Below are positions 55,006 through 62,329 of a DNA stretch of 64,000 nt, piece by piece; the stretch's first letter is position 1, and every line of letters begins with the position of its first letter. This stretch comes from Corynebacterium sp. Its GTDB lineage: Bacteria > Actinomycetota > Actinomycetes > Mycobacteriales > Mycobacteriaceae. The stretch spans positions 94,247-158,246 of the forward strand of contig JAUMZY010000002.1 in NCBI GenBank assembly GCA_030527885.1, in the 5' to 3' direction. Position numbers and translations under genes: made by a program. The notes under the pieces are model-generated. The model was given only the letters and a program-made list of their open reading frames with translations, searched no databases and had not been told where the DNA came from.

Positions 55006-55743
55006 TTGAACACACATGATTCCAATCCCGAACTGGCATTGGAAGTCACAGACCTCAACGTCTCCTACGGCATCACCACCGCCATAGAAAACGCCAGCTT
55101 CACGGTGCCCACCCGGTCTGTCATGGGGCTCATCGGCCCCAACGGCGCCGGCAAATCCACCATCATCAAAGCCAGCATCGACCTGATCGACCACACCGGC
55201 ACCGTGAAATTCTTCGGCACCAACCTCGACAGAGTCCGCAAGCGCGTGGCCTACATGCCCCAAGCCGCATCCGTGGACTGGGACTACCCCATCACCGTGG
55301 AACAAGTAGTAGGCATGGGACTCTACGCCGAACTCGGCTGGCTCAAACGCATGACCGCCGCCCAAAAACAGCGCATCGTTGATGCACTGACCCGGGTTGG
55401 CATCCCTGAACTGGCCAAACGGCAAATATCGGAACTCTCCGGTGGCCAGCGGCGCCGGGTGTTCGTGGCCCGGATTTTGGTGCAAGCCCCGGATCTTTAT
55501 TTGCTGGATGAGCCGTTTGCTGGCGTGGATGCTGCTAGTGAGCGGGTGATTCGTGGTGTGCTGCATGAGCTGCGGGATAATGGCGCCACCGTGGTGATTG
55601 TGCACCATGATTTATCCACAGTGGCGGAATTATGCGATCACGTCACGATTCTCAACCGGGAGGTTATCGCCACTGGACCCACCGCAACAACTTTCACGAA
55701 AGACAACGTTAATGCCGCATTCGGGTTGGGGCTATTGGAATGA
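55006..55743 (+). CDS. Metal ABC transporter ATPase
   Basis: 245 residues. Start TTG 55006 is supported by GGAGG eight bases upstream. Walker A GPNGAGKST, Q-loop MPQAA, signature LSGGQRRRV, Walker B LYLLDEPFAG and switch His in VIVHHD are intact. The sequence VDWDYPITVEQVV is typical of the Mn/Zn ATPases (MntB/ZnuC). Its stop overlaps the first permease start (ATGA). Confidence 0.92.
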   Translation: MNTHDSNPELALEVTDLNVSYGITTAIENASFTVPTRSVMGLIGPNGAGKSTIIKASIDLIDHTGTVKFFGTNLDRVRKRVAYMPQAASVDWDYPITVEQVVGMGLYAELGWLKRMTAAQKQRIVDALTRVGIPELAKRQISELSGGQRRRVFVARILVQAPDLYLLDEPFAGVDAASERVIRGVLHELRDNGATVVIVHHDLSTVAELCDHVTILNREVIATGPTATTFTKDNVNAAFGLGLLE

Positions 55744-56612
55744 GCCTGGTTGATTTCCTTTCGGAATTTTCGTTCCGGCGCATTGTGATTGGCACGATGC
55801 TGATCGGGGCGTGCTCGGGCGCCATGGGGGCGTTCCTGTATCTGCGGCGGCAGTCGCTGATGTCCGACGTGATTGGGCACTCGGCGACCCCCGGTGTGAT
55901 GGGCGCGTTCCTGCTGGTCAGCATGATGTTTGGGGGTTTTGATGCGCGCTCCATGCCGGTGATCGTGCTGGGCGCACTGGTCATGGGGTTGATCGCGGTG
56001 GTGCTGGCCAACAAAATTGCGGACACCACCCGCATTGGCATTGATGCCACGATGGCTGTGGTGTTATCGCTGTTTTTGGGTGGGGGTCTGTTGGTGTTGC
56101 AGGTAATTCAACGGTCGCACATTCGCGGCAAAGGTGGTTTGGAAGAACTCATGTTCGGTAACGCTGCAACGTTGACAAACCTGGATGTACGCACCATTGC
56201 GGTAGTAGCGTTACTGGTTTTCGTGGTGTTGGCGGTCATGTGGCGGCCGTTTACCCTCATGACCTTCGACACCACGTTAGCCAAGGTCAACGGCATGAGA
56301 ATTAATATTTTGTCGCCCTTGCTTTTCGGGTTGATTGTGCTGGCCATCGTGATTGGGGTGAAAGCCGTGGGGTTGATACTCATGATTGCTTTTGCGGTTT
56401 TTCCCCCAGCGGCAGCCCGGCAATTTTCTCGAACTATAGGGCGAATGACTTTTCTCTCGGGGTTGTTTGGGGCGGTGGCGTCGGTGCTGGGAACCTACAT
56501 TTCTGTTTCGGTGGGTAAGGTGCCTACGGGGCCGGTCATCGTGTTGGTGCTCAGCGTCATGGTGCTGATCTCCATGGTTGTGGCGCCGAAGCGAGGAGGG
56601 GTACGCACATGA
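55740..56612 (+). CDS. Metal ABC transporter permease 1 (ABC-3 family)
   Basis: 290 residues, about eight membrane helices. Family markers: GAFLYLRRQSLMSDVIGHSATPGV, RTIAVVALLVFVVLAVMWRPF and AVGLILMIAFAVFPPAAARQFS. Pairs with the second permease to form the Mn/Zn channel. Overlaps both neighbouring genes by four bases, so the four-gene operon is translationally coupled. Confidence 0.92.
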   Translation: MSLVDFLSEFSFRRIVIGTMLIGACSGAMGAFLYLRRQSLMSDVIGHSATPGVMGAFLLVSMMFGGFDARSMPVIVLGALVMGLIAVVLANKIADTTRIGIDATMAVVLSLFLGGGLLVLQVIQRSHIRGKGGLEELMFGNAATLTNLDVRTIAVVALLVFVVLAVMWRPFTLMTFDTTLAKVNGMRINILSPLLFGLIVLAIVIGVKAVGLILMIAFAVFPPAAARQFSRTIGRMTFLSGLFGAVASVLGTYISVSVGKVPTGPVIVLVLSVMVLISMVVAPKRGGVRT

Positions 56613-57472
56613 GTTTTGTGGTTTCTGTATCGCTGTTGGCGGCGGTGGTGTCGCTGACCACGGCCTTGCCTGGGGTGGTGCTGGTGTTGCGTCGACAAGC
56701 AATGCTGTCGGATGCGTTGTCGCACGCGGTGCTGCCTGGTATCGCAATCGCAGCCTTTTGGGCTACGAGTCCGCGGGACCCAATTCTGCTGGTAGGCGCA
56801 ACAATTGGTGGGGTGCTGGTGATTGCCGCCACCGAATGGATTCGTGCCCGCGGGCGGTTTACGGAGGATTCCGCCACGGGCCTGATTTTCCCGGCGTTTT
56901 TCGCCATCGGTGTGATTCTGATTTCCACCAAATTTGCTGGCAGCATGATTTCGGAGCATACGGTGCTGGTCGGCGATCTCAACATTGCGGCAATGGCGCA
57001 TTGGATCATTGGCGGCTATGACATGGGGCCCAAAGATGCGTGGATTGTGGGCAGCGCAGGCCTGATCACGCTGGTGGTGCTGATCTTGGCGCAGCGCCCG
57101 CTGACCATCTCCACGTTCGATCCCGTTTTTGCGCAAAGCGTGGGCGTGAAGCATCGCCTGCTGGACTATTTGGCGATGGTGCTGGTGTCGCTGACCGTCG
57201 TGGTGGCGTTTAACGCCGCCGGCGCAGTACTGGTGGTAGCACTCATGATTGTGCCTGCTGCCACGGCATTATTGGTGACACACAGCCAAGGCATGATGGT
57301 GCTCGTGACCATGGTGGTGGCTGTCGTGAGCTCGCAAATCGGCTTTTGGATCGCCTACCGGCTGAACACTGCAACCTCGCCAACCATGGCATTGATAGAT
57401 GGTGTGATTTTTGTCATTATTTGGGCTGGGATGCCGCTGGCTCACCGGGCAAAATACAAAGCAGAGTTTTAA
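56609..57472 (+). CDS. Metal ABC transporter permease 2 (ABC-3 family)
   Basis: 287 residues, paralogous to the preceding permease: VLVLRRQAMLSDALSHAVLPGI, FDPVFAQSVGVKHRLLDYLAM and GAVLVVALMIVPAATALLV. Final gene of the importer operon, followed by a clear terminator. The codons for LRRQA create a CGTCGACAAGC motif. Confidence 0.92.
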   Translation: MSFVVSVSLLAAVVSLTTALPGVVLVLRRQAMLSDALSHAVLPGIAIAAFWATSPRDPILLVGATIGGVLVIAATEWIRARGRFTEDSATGLIFPAFFAIGVILISTKFAGSMISEHTVLVGDLNIAAMAHWIIGGYDMGPKDAWIVGSAGLITLVVLILAQRPLTISTFDPVFAQSVGVKHRLLDYLAMVLVSLTVVVAFNAAGAVLVVALMIVPAATALLVTHSQGMMVLVTMVVAVVSSQIGFWIAYRLNTATSPTMALIDGVIFVIIWAGMPLAHRAKYKAEF

Positions 57473-57478
57473 AAAGAG

Positions 57479-57510
57479 CCGAGGTTATCGCTGTGACCTC
57501 GGTGTTTTTT
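57479..57510 (+). terminator. Intrinsic terminator of the metal importer operon
   Basis: CCGAGGT (57479-57485) pairs with ACCTCGG (57496-57502) and is followed by TGTTTTTT. It starts seven bases after the last permease stop. Confidence 0.85.
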
Positions 57511-58222
57511 GCTTTTCGACGAGCTCCCGCCCGCGCAGCAGCATCAATGCATACCTGAAGAATCTTCCTCAGTTCAGACCAATCGGGTGCATAAAAAATT
57601 ACCCCCGTTGGCAAGCTTGAACAGTTTTGGCGAAGTAATTTATTGATAATCTCTTGAAAGTACTTTTTCTAACTAAGCTTAGGCTGAGCATATATTATAG
57701 AGACTTCTAGTGAAACTAATGGTTTTTGTAATGTCTGATGTTTCCTCAATTAAGATGAAAAACATATCATTATCGCTGCTCAACCTGAGTTATGGCGGGG
57801 GTATTTTGAAAATAGCAATATTGCATCTCTTATAAAAATTCTTAGAATAGGGGTTGTTCTGCTTTTCCCGTTGCAAGATTCCTCCCAAAGGACGTCGAAA
57901 AGCAAAATAGGCGAATACCCTCGTTGGCTAGGAGCGAGGGTATTCGCTATCTAAATAATAACTTGAAACTTGAAGAAATTCCCTGGCGTAACCGCTTGTT
58001 TTTCCAATAATAATGAATTTGCTACTAAATAGTTACCTATGTGACAGCTGAGGCGATATTTTTTAGGGTTTCGTGAAAAAATTCGGTGCCACACCCGCAA
58101 AAACCGGCATGCGCATGCGAGATGAGAACAGTGAACTTCTAACAGTCATGTTGGTGTTTATTTAATATTTAGCGCCAATGAGGTTTGGTAGCTGCTTGAG
58201 TGCGGAGGCGTGAGCGTTATTG
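57511..58222. other. Long AT-rich gap at the island edge
   Basis: 712 bases with no convincing gene. It opens with GCTTTTCGACG (57511-57521), has the inverse copy CGTCGAAAAGC at 57893-57903, and a strong hairpin at 57911-57947. The base composition falls from here rightward, consistent with the left edge of an acquired block. Confidence 0.5.
57911..57947 (-). terminator. Perfect 13-bp hairpin
   Basis: GCGAATACCCTCG (57911-57923) and CGAGGGTATTCGC (57935-57947), loop of 11. On the minus strand it is followed by CTATTTTGC, so it could terminate the message of the AAA+ ATPase gene that ends at 58223. Confidence 0.6.
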
Positions 58223-59362
58223 TTATTTTTTAAGGGCCGTTGCTCGGTTGATGCTTGCTGCGACAGTAGGATGACTTACACCAGCGAGATTCGCTATGCG
58301 GCGGTTTGACATGCCTAAGCTATCGTGCAGGATTAAGAAGAGTTCGTCGCGGATTTGCCCAGATGCTTGGGTGTTGCGTGCTAGTTCGCTTATGAGTTCA
58401 TTGAACAGATGCGAATCGTGGATAATTGAGCGGCGATAACTAAGCGCCCAGAGCCTCGTGATATCAGAACTGCTGTATCCATTTGTTAAATCTGCAACTA
58501 AAGCTAATGCGTCAGCATTAATGCTGATAGTGCTGTTTGTGAGGTTAGTTAGGATGGCCAGTCGTTGTTTTCGTCCTGGTAGCGGTAAGACAAGGGACCT
58601 ATCAAACCGCCGTTCCACCGCAGTATCCAATAATTGTGGGTGGTTTGTGGCGGCAATCAACAGGCTGGTATCTGGCCAGCGATCTAGTTCAACCAGGATA
58701 ACGTTAACAATGCGCTTCAGTTCACCAATATCGGAATCATCATCACGGCGTTTGGCTATCGCATCAAACTCATCAAGAAGCAAAACACATGGCCCACTTT
58801 TGGCATAGTCCAAGACGGATTTGATATTGCGGCCAGAAGTTCCTAAATAACTGGAAACGACGTATGACAAGTCCAATGAAAGCAAGGGCAAATCTAATGA
58901 TTGCGCTAGCCACCGTGCAGCCATTGTTTTACCAACCCCAGGCGGGCCACTGAGCAGGATTGTGCGGGTCAGACCAACACCAGCTTTTCGTAGTTTGTCT
59001 GCATGTGCATGCTCCATTATGACTTCATGGAACTGACTCATGACCGCTTCTTCTAGGATTAATCCCGCCCCATCGGGAACAAGATCCACATCGACGAGTG
59101 GTTGGGCGCTGTCGCTTTCCGTCGGTATTGCTCCAGAAACATACTTCAATTCAGTTGCACCAGATCCAGCTACCATAGCTTGATGGATTGCAGTGCGGAA
59201 AGATTCAATATCCTGCACATCAGAAGGCACTGATCTTATCAGCCGCGAGGCAAGCTGACGCACGCCAGCACTGTGCCCACGAGCTCCAACTCGCACAAGA
59301 TCAATCACTGCGCGCTCTAGGTTGTCTGTGGATTTGTAACTGTTATTCGATTTTTCCGGCAT
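58223..59362 (-). CDS. Orphan AAA+ ATPase with C-terminal helix-turn-helix
   Basis: 379 residues. A helical N-terminal region (1-125) precedes an AAA+ module: Walker A SGPPGVGKT (about 138-146), Walker B VLLLDEFDAIAKRR (about 193-206), sensor 1 LLIAATNHPQL, and Arg finger/lid ERRFDRSLVLPLPG. The last 35 residues (LGMSNRRIANLAGVSHPTVAASINRA) read as a helix-turn-helix, unusual for this ATPase group. AAA+ proteins of similar build are often encoded next to a subtilisin-like protease; none is seen here. The ATG has no ribosome site. Nested palindromes upstream suggest autoregulation. Confidence 0.75.
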   Translation of the reverse strand: MPEKSNNSYKSTDNLERAVIDLVRVGARGHSAGVRQLASRLIRSVPSDVQDIESFRTAIHQAMVAGSGATELKYVSGAIPTESDSAQPLVDVDLVPDGAGLILEEAVMSQFHEVIMEHAHADKLRKAGVGLTRTILLSGPPGVGKTMAARWLAQSLDLPLLSLDLSYVVSSYLGTSGRNIKSVLDYAKSGPCVLLLDEFDAIAKRRDDDSDIGELKRIVNVILVELDRWPDTSLLIAATNHPQLLDTAVERRFDRSLVLPLPGRKQRLAILTNLTNSTISINADALALVADLTNGYSSSDITRLWALSYRRSIIHDSHLFNELISELARNTQASGQIRDELFLILHDSLGMSNRRIANLAGVSHPTVAASINRATALKK

Positions 59363-59403
59363 ATTTACCAGTGTATATATTTGTAAATCACCTGTTGATA
59401 TGG

Positions 59404-59444
59404 GGTAAATGATAAATATACGGTATATTATTCATTCATTTACC
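59404..59444. promoter_or_regulatory. Nested palindromes upstream of the AAA+ ATPase gene
   Basis: GGTAAATGA (59404-59412) is inverted as TCATTTACC (59436-59444). Between them AATATAC-G-GTATATT (59415-59429) is a perfect palindrome. A further TTTACCA lies at the gene start. This dyad lies 42-82 bases upstream of the ATG and is a likely operator. Confidence 0.5.
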
Positions 59445-59507
59445 ACTAGTGTGGTGATTTATGCTTATGGCGAAAAATCTATGATTGGAGTGCTTGGTGT
59501 TTTTCGG

Positions 59508-59870
59508 CTACTTATGGCTTCGTGGTGAAGAAGGCCGCTGCTTTTTTAGAAACAGGTTTTCCACCATGAGGACATTGACTTGTTTCTTTAACCGAGCATT
59601 TTCTGCTTTGATGTTCGCATCTTCTGTGGTGTTGGCTTGGGTTTCGCGGTATTTCTTCACCCAGGATCCTAGGGTTTGAGTGGAGAGATGATAGGTATCA
59701 GCGACAGTGGTCAGAGGGTGAGATGTACCCAAGGTATTCAAAGGGCGAGGTGGGTTTTAAAATCCTCGGTGTAGCTTTGTCATGGTATTGCGTGATTCTA
59801 GCCTTTCTCGGTAGCAGGCTGTCTGTCTTTCATGTAGGGACCTGTCTGACAAAACCCAACCACCCCACTT
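59508..59870 (-). mobile_element. IS3-type insertion sequence remnant (orfA only)
   Basis: The frame 59741 to 59508 encodes the end of an IS3 OrfA: helix-turn-helix PLTTVADTYHLSTQTLGSWVKKYRE and leucine zipper AENARLKKQVNVLMVENLFLKK. The slippery heptamer A-AAA-AAG used for the OrfA/OrfB frameshift is present (59541-59547). Upstream, MTK and YTEDFKTHLAL can be read in shifted frames, so the N-terminus is broken twice. OrfB is absent. GTAGGGACCTGTCTGACAAAACCC-like sequence near 59835-59865 may be the inverted-repeat end. Confidence 0.7.
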
Positions 59871-60178
59871 TGTCTTAAAGGGGAATGATGTTTGTTTGAT
59901 TTAGCGGGGTTTAGGTTCCAAATCTAATGGCTTCTGTTACACATGCACCGTACGCCTATGGTAAGAAAAGTATTCCGCGCTTTTCATTAGAGATAAATGG
60001 TTGTCGAGGTTAGGAGGAATTTCAAAATCAATGTGGATAAATATTTAACTTGTAACCGTAATCGGCTGATGTGCAAATAAACTTGTGATAGTATCTTCAT
60101 TATTTTTGGATCTAGCCCATACGGTATAGGTAAAACCAACATGTTTTTGAGTAGTCAAGCATGGCTTAAGTTACTAGT
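59871..60178. other. AT-rich leader region of the RiPP-like cassette
   Basis: 308 bases between the IS remnant and the candidate precursor gene. It contains a 28-codon open frame (59927-60013, no ribosome site), an AGGAGG (60012-60017) with no obvious gene behind it, and promoter-like sequences (TTTTTG-N16-TATAGG at about 60101-60131, and the pair listed separately at 60144-60172). Confidence 0.35.
60144..60172 (+). promoter_or_regulatory. Candidate leaderless promoter of the precursor gene
   Basis: TTTTTG (60144-60149) and TAAGTT (60167-60172) are spaced by 17 bases, and the second lies six bases before the ATG at 60179, the position of a -10 element for a leaderless message. The precursor has no ribosome site, which fits. 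Inferred only from sequence. Confidence 0.4.
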
Positions 60179-60271
60179 ATGAAGGATCGTGCTTTTGAAT
60201 CTGATTTTGAGGTTGAGGTTGATGAAACCGTAGAAGGTTTCTTAGGCCCACGTCAAGATGTCGGACATTAA
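60179..60271 (+). CDS. Candidate RiPP precursor peptide, 30 aa
   Basis: An ATG opens a 30-codon frame. The first 19 residues are strongly acidic (eight Asp/Glu, including ESDFEVEVDE), like a leader peptide; the end reads GFLGPRQDVGH, a chemically varied 11-residue core with Pro, Arg, Gln, Asp and His, all known or possible targets of hydroxylation. It is the first gene of a same-strand cassette with two cupin/JmjC oxygenase candidates and an exporter, and is separated from them by a strong hairpin, the usual way to make precursor in excess. No homologue is recognised; gene prediction of so short an ORF is uncertain. Confidence 0.55.
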   Translation: MKDRAFESDFEVEVDETVEGFLGPRQDVGH

Positions 60272-60323
60272 GGCGATATTCTAATCTCCGACTCTAATTT
60301 AAAGGTTGTTGGTGATTAGGGAG

Positions 60324-60360
60324 AAGAGGGGCGCAATAAAAAATAAGCGCCCCTCTTTAT
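60324..60360 (+). terminator. Attenuating terminator after the precursor gene
   Basis: AGAGGGGCGC (60325-60334) pairs perfectly with GCGCCCCTCT (60347-60356), extended by one A-T pair, with an A-rich 12-base loop and TTTAT after it. It lies between the precursor and the first enzyme gene, whose own ribosome site follows at 60411, so partial read-through would give a high precursor-to-enzyme ratio. Confidence 0.85.
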
Positions 60361-60425
60361 CTATTAAGTACATCTTAGCAATAGTTACTAAATGAAAAAT
60401 AAATCTTATTAGGAAAGGAGCACCA

Positions 60426-61040
60426 TTGGGGAATGAACTTGCCAAAGCTGTTAGCGCTGCTGTGGATAATGCTTTAACTAATCGAATCAGGGAGCCTAGA
60501 TATCGTGTTTTTCGAAACGGTCTGATGGACTATGAGGCTTGCATTAAGGCTGCGAAAGAATGGATTCCTGATAGTGGTAGGCCAGACCTTGCTCTTCGCT
60601 CAATTTTTGGTGATGGTGCAGTTTTGGCAATAAACGGAATTGCGCAATGGAATCATGAAGTGAGAGATGCTATCTCTTCTATTTTGCCAGATTTGAATAG
60701 TAAGATAAGTAATTTAAATAATAAGCTTATTGATAGTTACACGTTTATATCTTCTTCAGAAGGCTCGACGGCTTTTGGCGCGCATATTGACTTTGAAGAT
60801 TCGGTCATAGTTGATTTAGCAGGGTGTGGGAGAGTTATCAGAACCTGGAAACCAGGTGCTGATTTTGGCGCGATTCTTCCAGGCGCCCCAACTCATTTTG
60901 GGACATCTATGGATTGGTATATGTACAGTGAGGATTCATCTGTTGCAATACTATCGCCAGGTGATATTGGGGTAATCGCTGCAAATGAACCGCATATTTT
61001 TCATGCTTTAGGGCCGGGCTTTTTCTCGGTTTATCAGTAG
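60426..61040 (+). CDS. Cupin/JmjC-like Fe(II)/2-oxoglutarate oxygenase candidate
   Basis: 204 residues. Start TTG 60426 follows the strong ribosome site AGGAAAGGAG by five bases; no ATG fits as well. The C-terminal half looks like a double-stranded beta-helix: FGAHIDFEDSVIVDLAG supplies His120-x-Asp122, then VIRTWKPG, LSPGDIGVIAANEPHIFHALGPGF with a distal His (190 or 193). This is the metal-triad layout of cupin-fold 2-oxoglutarate oxygenases. With the second oxygenase (61355) it probably hydroxylates the peptide at 60179. AT-rich codon use, unlike the core genome. The fold is inferred from motifs only. Confidence 0.6.
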   Translation: MGNELAKAVSAAVDNALTNRIREPRYRVFRNGLMDYEACIKAAKEWIPDSGRPDLALRSIFGDGAVLAINGIAQWNHEVRDAISSILPDLNSKISNLNNKLIDSYTFISSSEGSTAFGAHIDFEDSVIVDLAGCGRVIRTWKPGADFGAILPGAPTHFGTSMDWYMYSEDSSVAILSPGDIGVIAANEPHIFHALGPGFFSVYQ

Positions 61041-61122
61041 TGGGTTCCTCAAAAGCTGACCTAAAGCAGGGAGTACTCATATTTCTGCTGATGATTATGT
61101 TTTTCATCCAATATATGATGAT

Positions 61123-61362
61123 GTGTATATCCACTCAAAAGTTTTTGATGACAGTTCTGTCATTGAGGCTCTTAGTATTGCTTTTAAGAGAGATGAAAGA
61201 AAACTGAGTTTTAACGGGCGATCTGTTCGTGTAAGCGATGCAGAACTTAAGATTATCAGCGGGATTATTGAGGAAAGGCTGGTAGATATCGACGAACAAG
61301 ACAAGGTGTATAAAAATATTATTATGAAAATATATCGTATTGGAGCATTTAAAGATGCATAA
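61123..61362 (+). CDS. Small unknown protein between the two oxygenases, N-terminus uncertain
   Basis: 79 residues from GTG 61123, with no ribosome site. The same frame is open from 61060 and reads HISADDYVFHPIYDD before it, which looks like real protein without a start codon. A GTG at 61040 overlapping the previous stop (TAGTG) reads MGSSKADLKQGVLI in another frame, so one indel near 61080 would restore a longer protein of about 107 residues. The pattern (two strands, helix, strand pair, helix) could be a small winged-helix or RiPP-recognition-element-like fold; that is speculation. It overlaps the next gene by eight bases. Confidence 0.5.
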   Translation: MYIHSKVFDDSSVIEALSIAFKRDERKLSFNGRSVRVSDAELKIISGIIEERLVDIDEQDKVYKNIIMKIYRIGAFKDA

Positions 61363-62323
61363 ACAATGTGAAAATTTTGCGGAGGAGCTTGTCTCAATAC
61401 TTCCATTGTCGATTGATGGAGTTAATGCCGCAGCGGGAACGTCTCAACTTCCAGATTCATTTTTTGAGAGCCTCCAAGCTCATTTTTTTGATTGCTTTTC
61501 AAGAGCCTCACAAGATACCACTCACATCCGATTAATTTCAAATGGGAAAGATTATCATCCATCAATATTTTATGATGCGCGTATTGCCGATGGGTTAATT
61601 GTACATTCGCAAATTCGAGATCGTACCCTTGCTAGTGCACTTCAAAGTGGAGCTACATTAGTTTTTGACCACATCAATGATGTATCCCCAGAAGCGCAGA
61701 TTATTCAAGAAAGTGTTGAAGCAGCAGTTGGTGGAGATTGTTGGATTCAGTGTTATGTCACGCAATCCGAAACTTCAGCTTTCAATATGCACGGGGATGA
61801 TCATCCATTTGCGATAGCACAAATTGCAGGAAAGAAGCAATGGGAACATTCTCCTGAACAGGCAGATAGACCTGTTTCCGTAGTGTACAAACCAGGGGAC
61901 ATCGCTTATTACCCACGTAATTTTTTGCATAATGTCAGTGGTCTTGGTCTGTTATCAATGCATTTGACAATTGCGTTTGACAAGAATAATTCTTGGTCTG
62001 GGCCTGCACAATTACGACGTCGGGGACATGGTTTTCCTTACTCCTTAGGGGTCTCTTCTAGCGTGGAGACAAAAGCACGATTGGCATTGCGGACTCGATC
62101 TTGGGAGATTAATAATGGAAAAATTCGCATTGCAACTGGTACTTCTAAGATTAATATTTCCACTAAATATCAGGATTTGTTGGAATTATTATTTAAAACC
62201 CCATCAACCACTCCTCAAGAAGCTATTTTAAAGTTGGATCTTTCAGCTGATGAGGTATTGAATTTTTGGGATTTCGGCTTCCAGCAAGGGCTCCTATTCA
62301 ATCCAGTGATTGGTGGTGAATAG
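61355..62323 (+). CDS. JmjC-type (cupin_4, YcfD/No66-like) oxygenase
   Basis: 322 residues from ATG 61355, which has GGAG nine bases upstream (TTG 61340 is an alternative). The core reads FNMHGDDHPFAIAQIAGKKQWEH, giving His146-x-Asp148 and the Lys/Trp of ribosomal-oxygenase JmjC proteins, then YKPGDIAYYPRNFLHNVSG with distal His192. The C-terminal 100 residues would be the dimerisation/winged-helix part of that family. YcfD/No66 relatives hydroxylate Arg or His in ribosomal proteins; the precursor core here contains both Arg25 and His30. Start overlaps the upstream stop by eight bases, so expression is coupled. Confidence 0.78.
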   Translation: MHKQCENFAEELVSILPLSIDGVNAAAGTSQLPDSFFESLQAHFFDCFSRASQDTTHIRLISNGKDYHPSIFYDARIADGLIVHSQIRDRTLASALQSGATLVFDHINDVSPEAQIIQESVEAAVGGDCWIQCYVTQSETSAFNMHGDDHPFAIAQIAGKKQWEHSPEQADRPVSVVYKPGDIAYYPRNFLHNVSGLGLLSMHLTIAFDKNNSWSGPAQLRRRGHGFPYSLGVSSSVETKARLALRTRSWEINNGKIRIATGTSKINISTKYQDLLELLFKTPSTTPQEAILKLDLSADEVLNFWDFGFQQGLLFNPVIGGE

Positions 62324-62329
62324 AAAATA

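Noticed and set aside
59927-60013. A 28-codon open frame (MASVTHAPYAYGKK...) upstream of the precursor, as a second peptide gene.
   Set aside because: No ribosome site or promoter placed for it; overlaps the region next to the IS remnant; probably chance.
60012-60048. AGGAGG followed by ATG at 60031.
   Set aside because: The frame has only five codons and the spacing is too long.
60236-60271. The precursor end GFLGPRQDVGH could be read as a lasso core (Gly1, Asp8 ring).
   Set aside because: No asparagine-synthetase-like cyclase, B1/B2 protein or lasso ABC exporter is present, and the leader Thr is at -3 rather than the usual -2.
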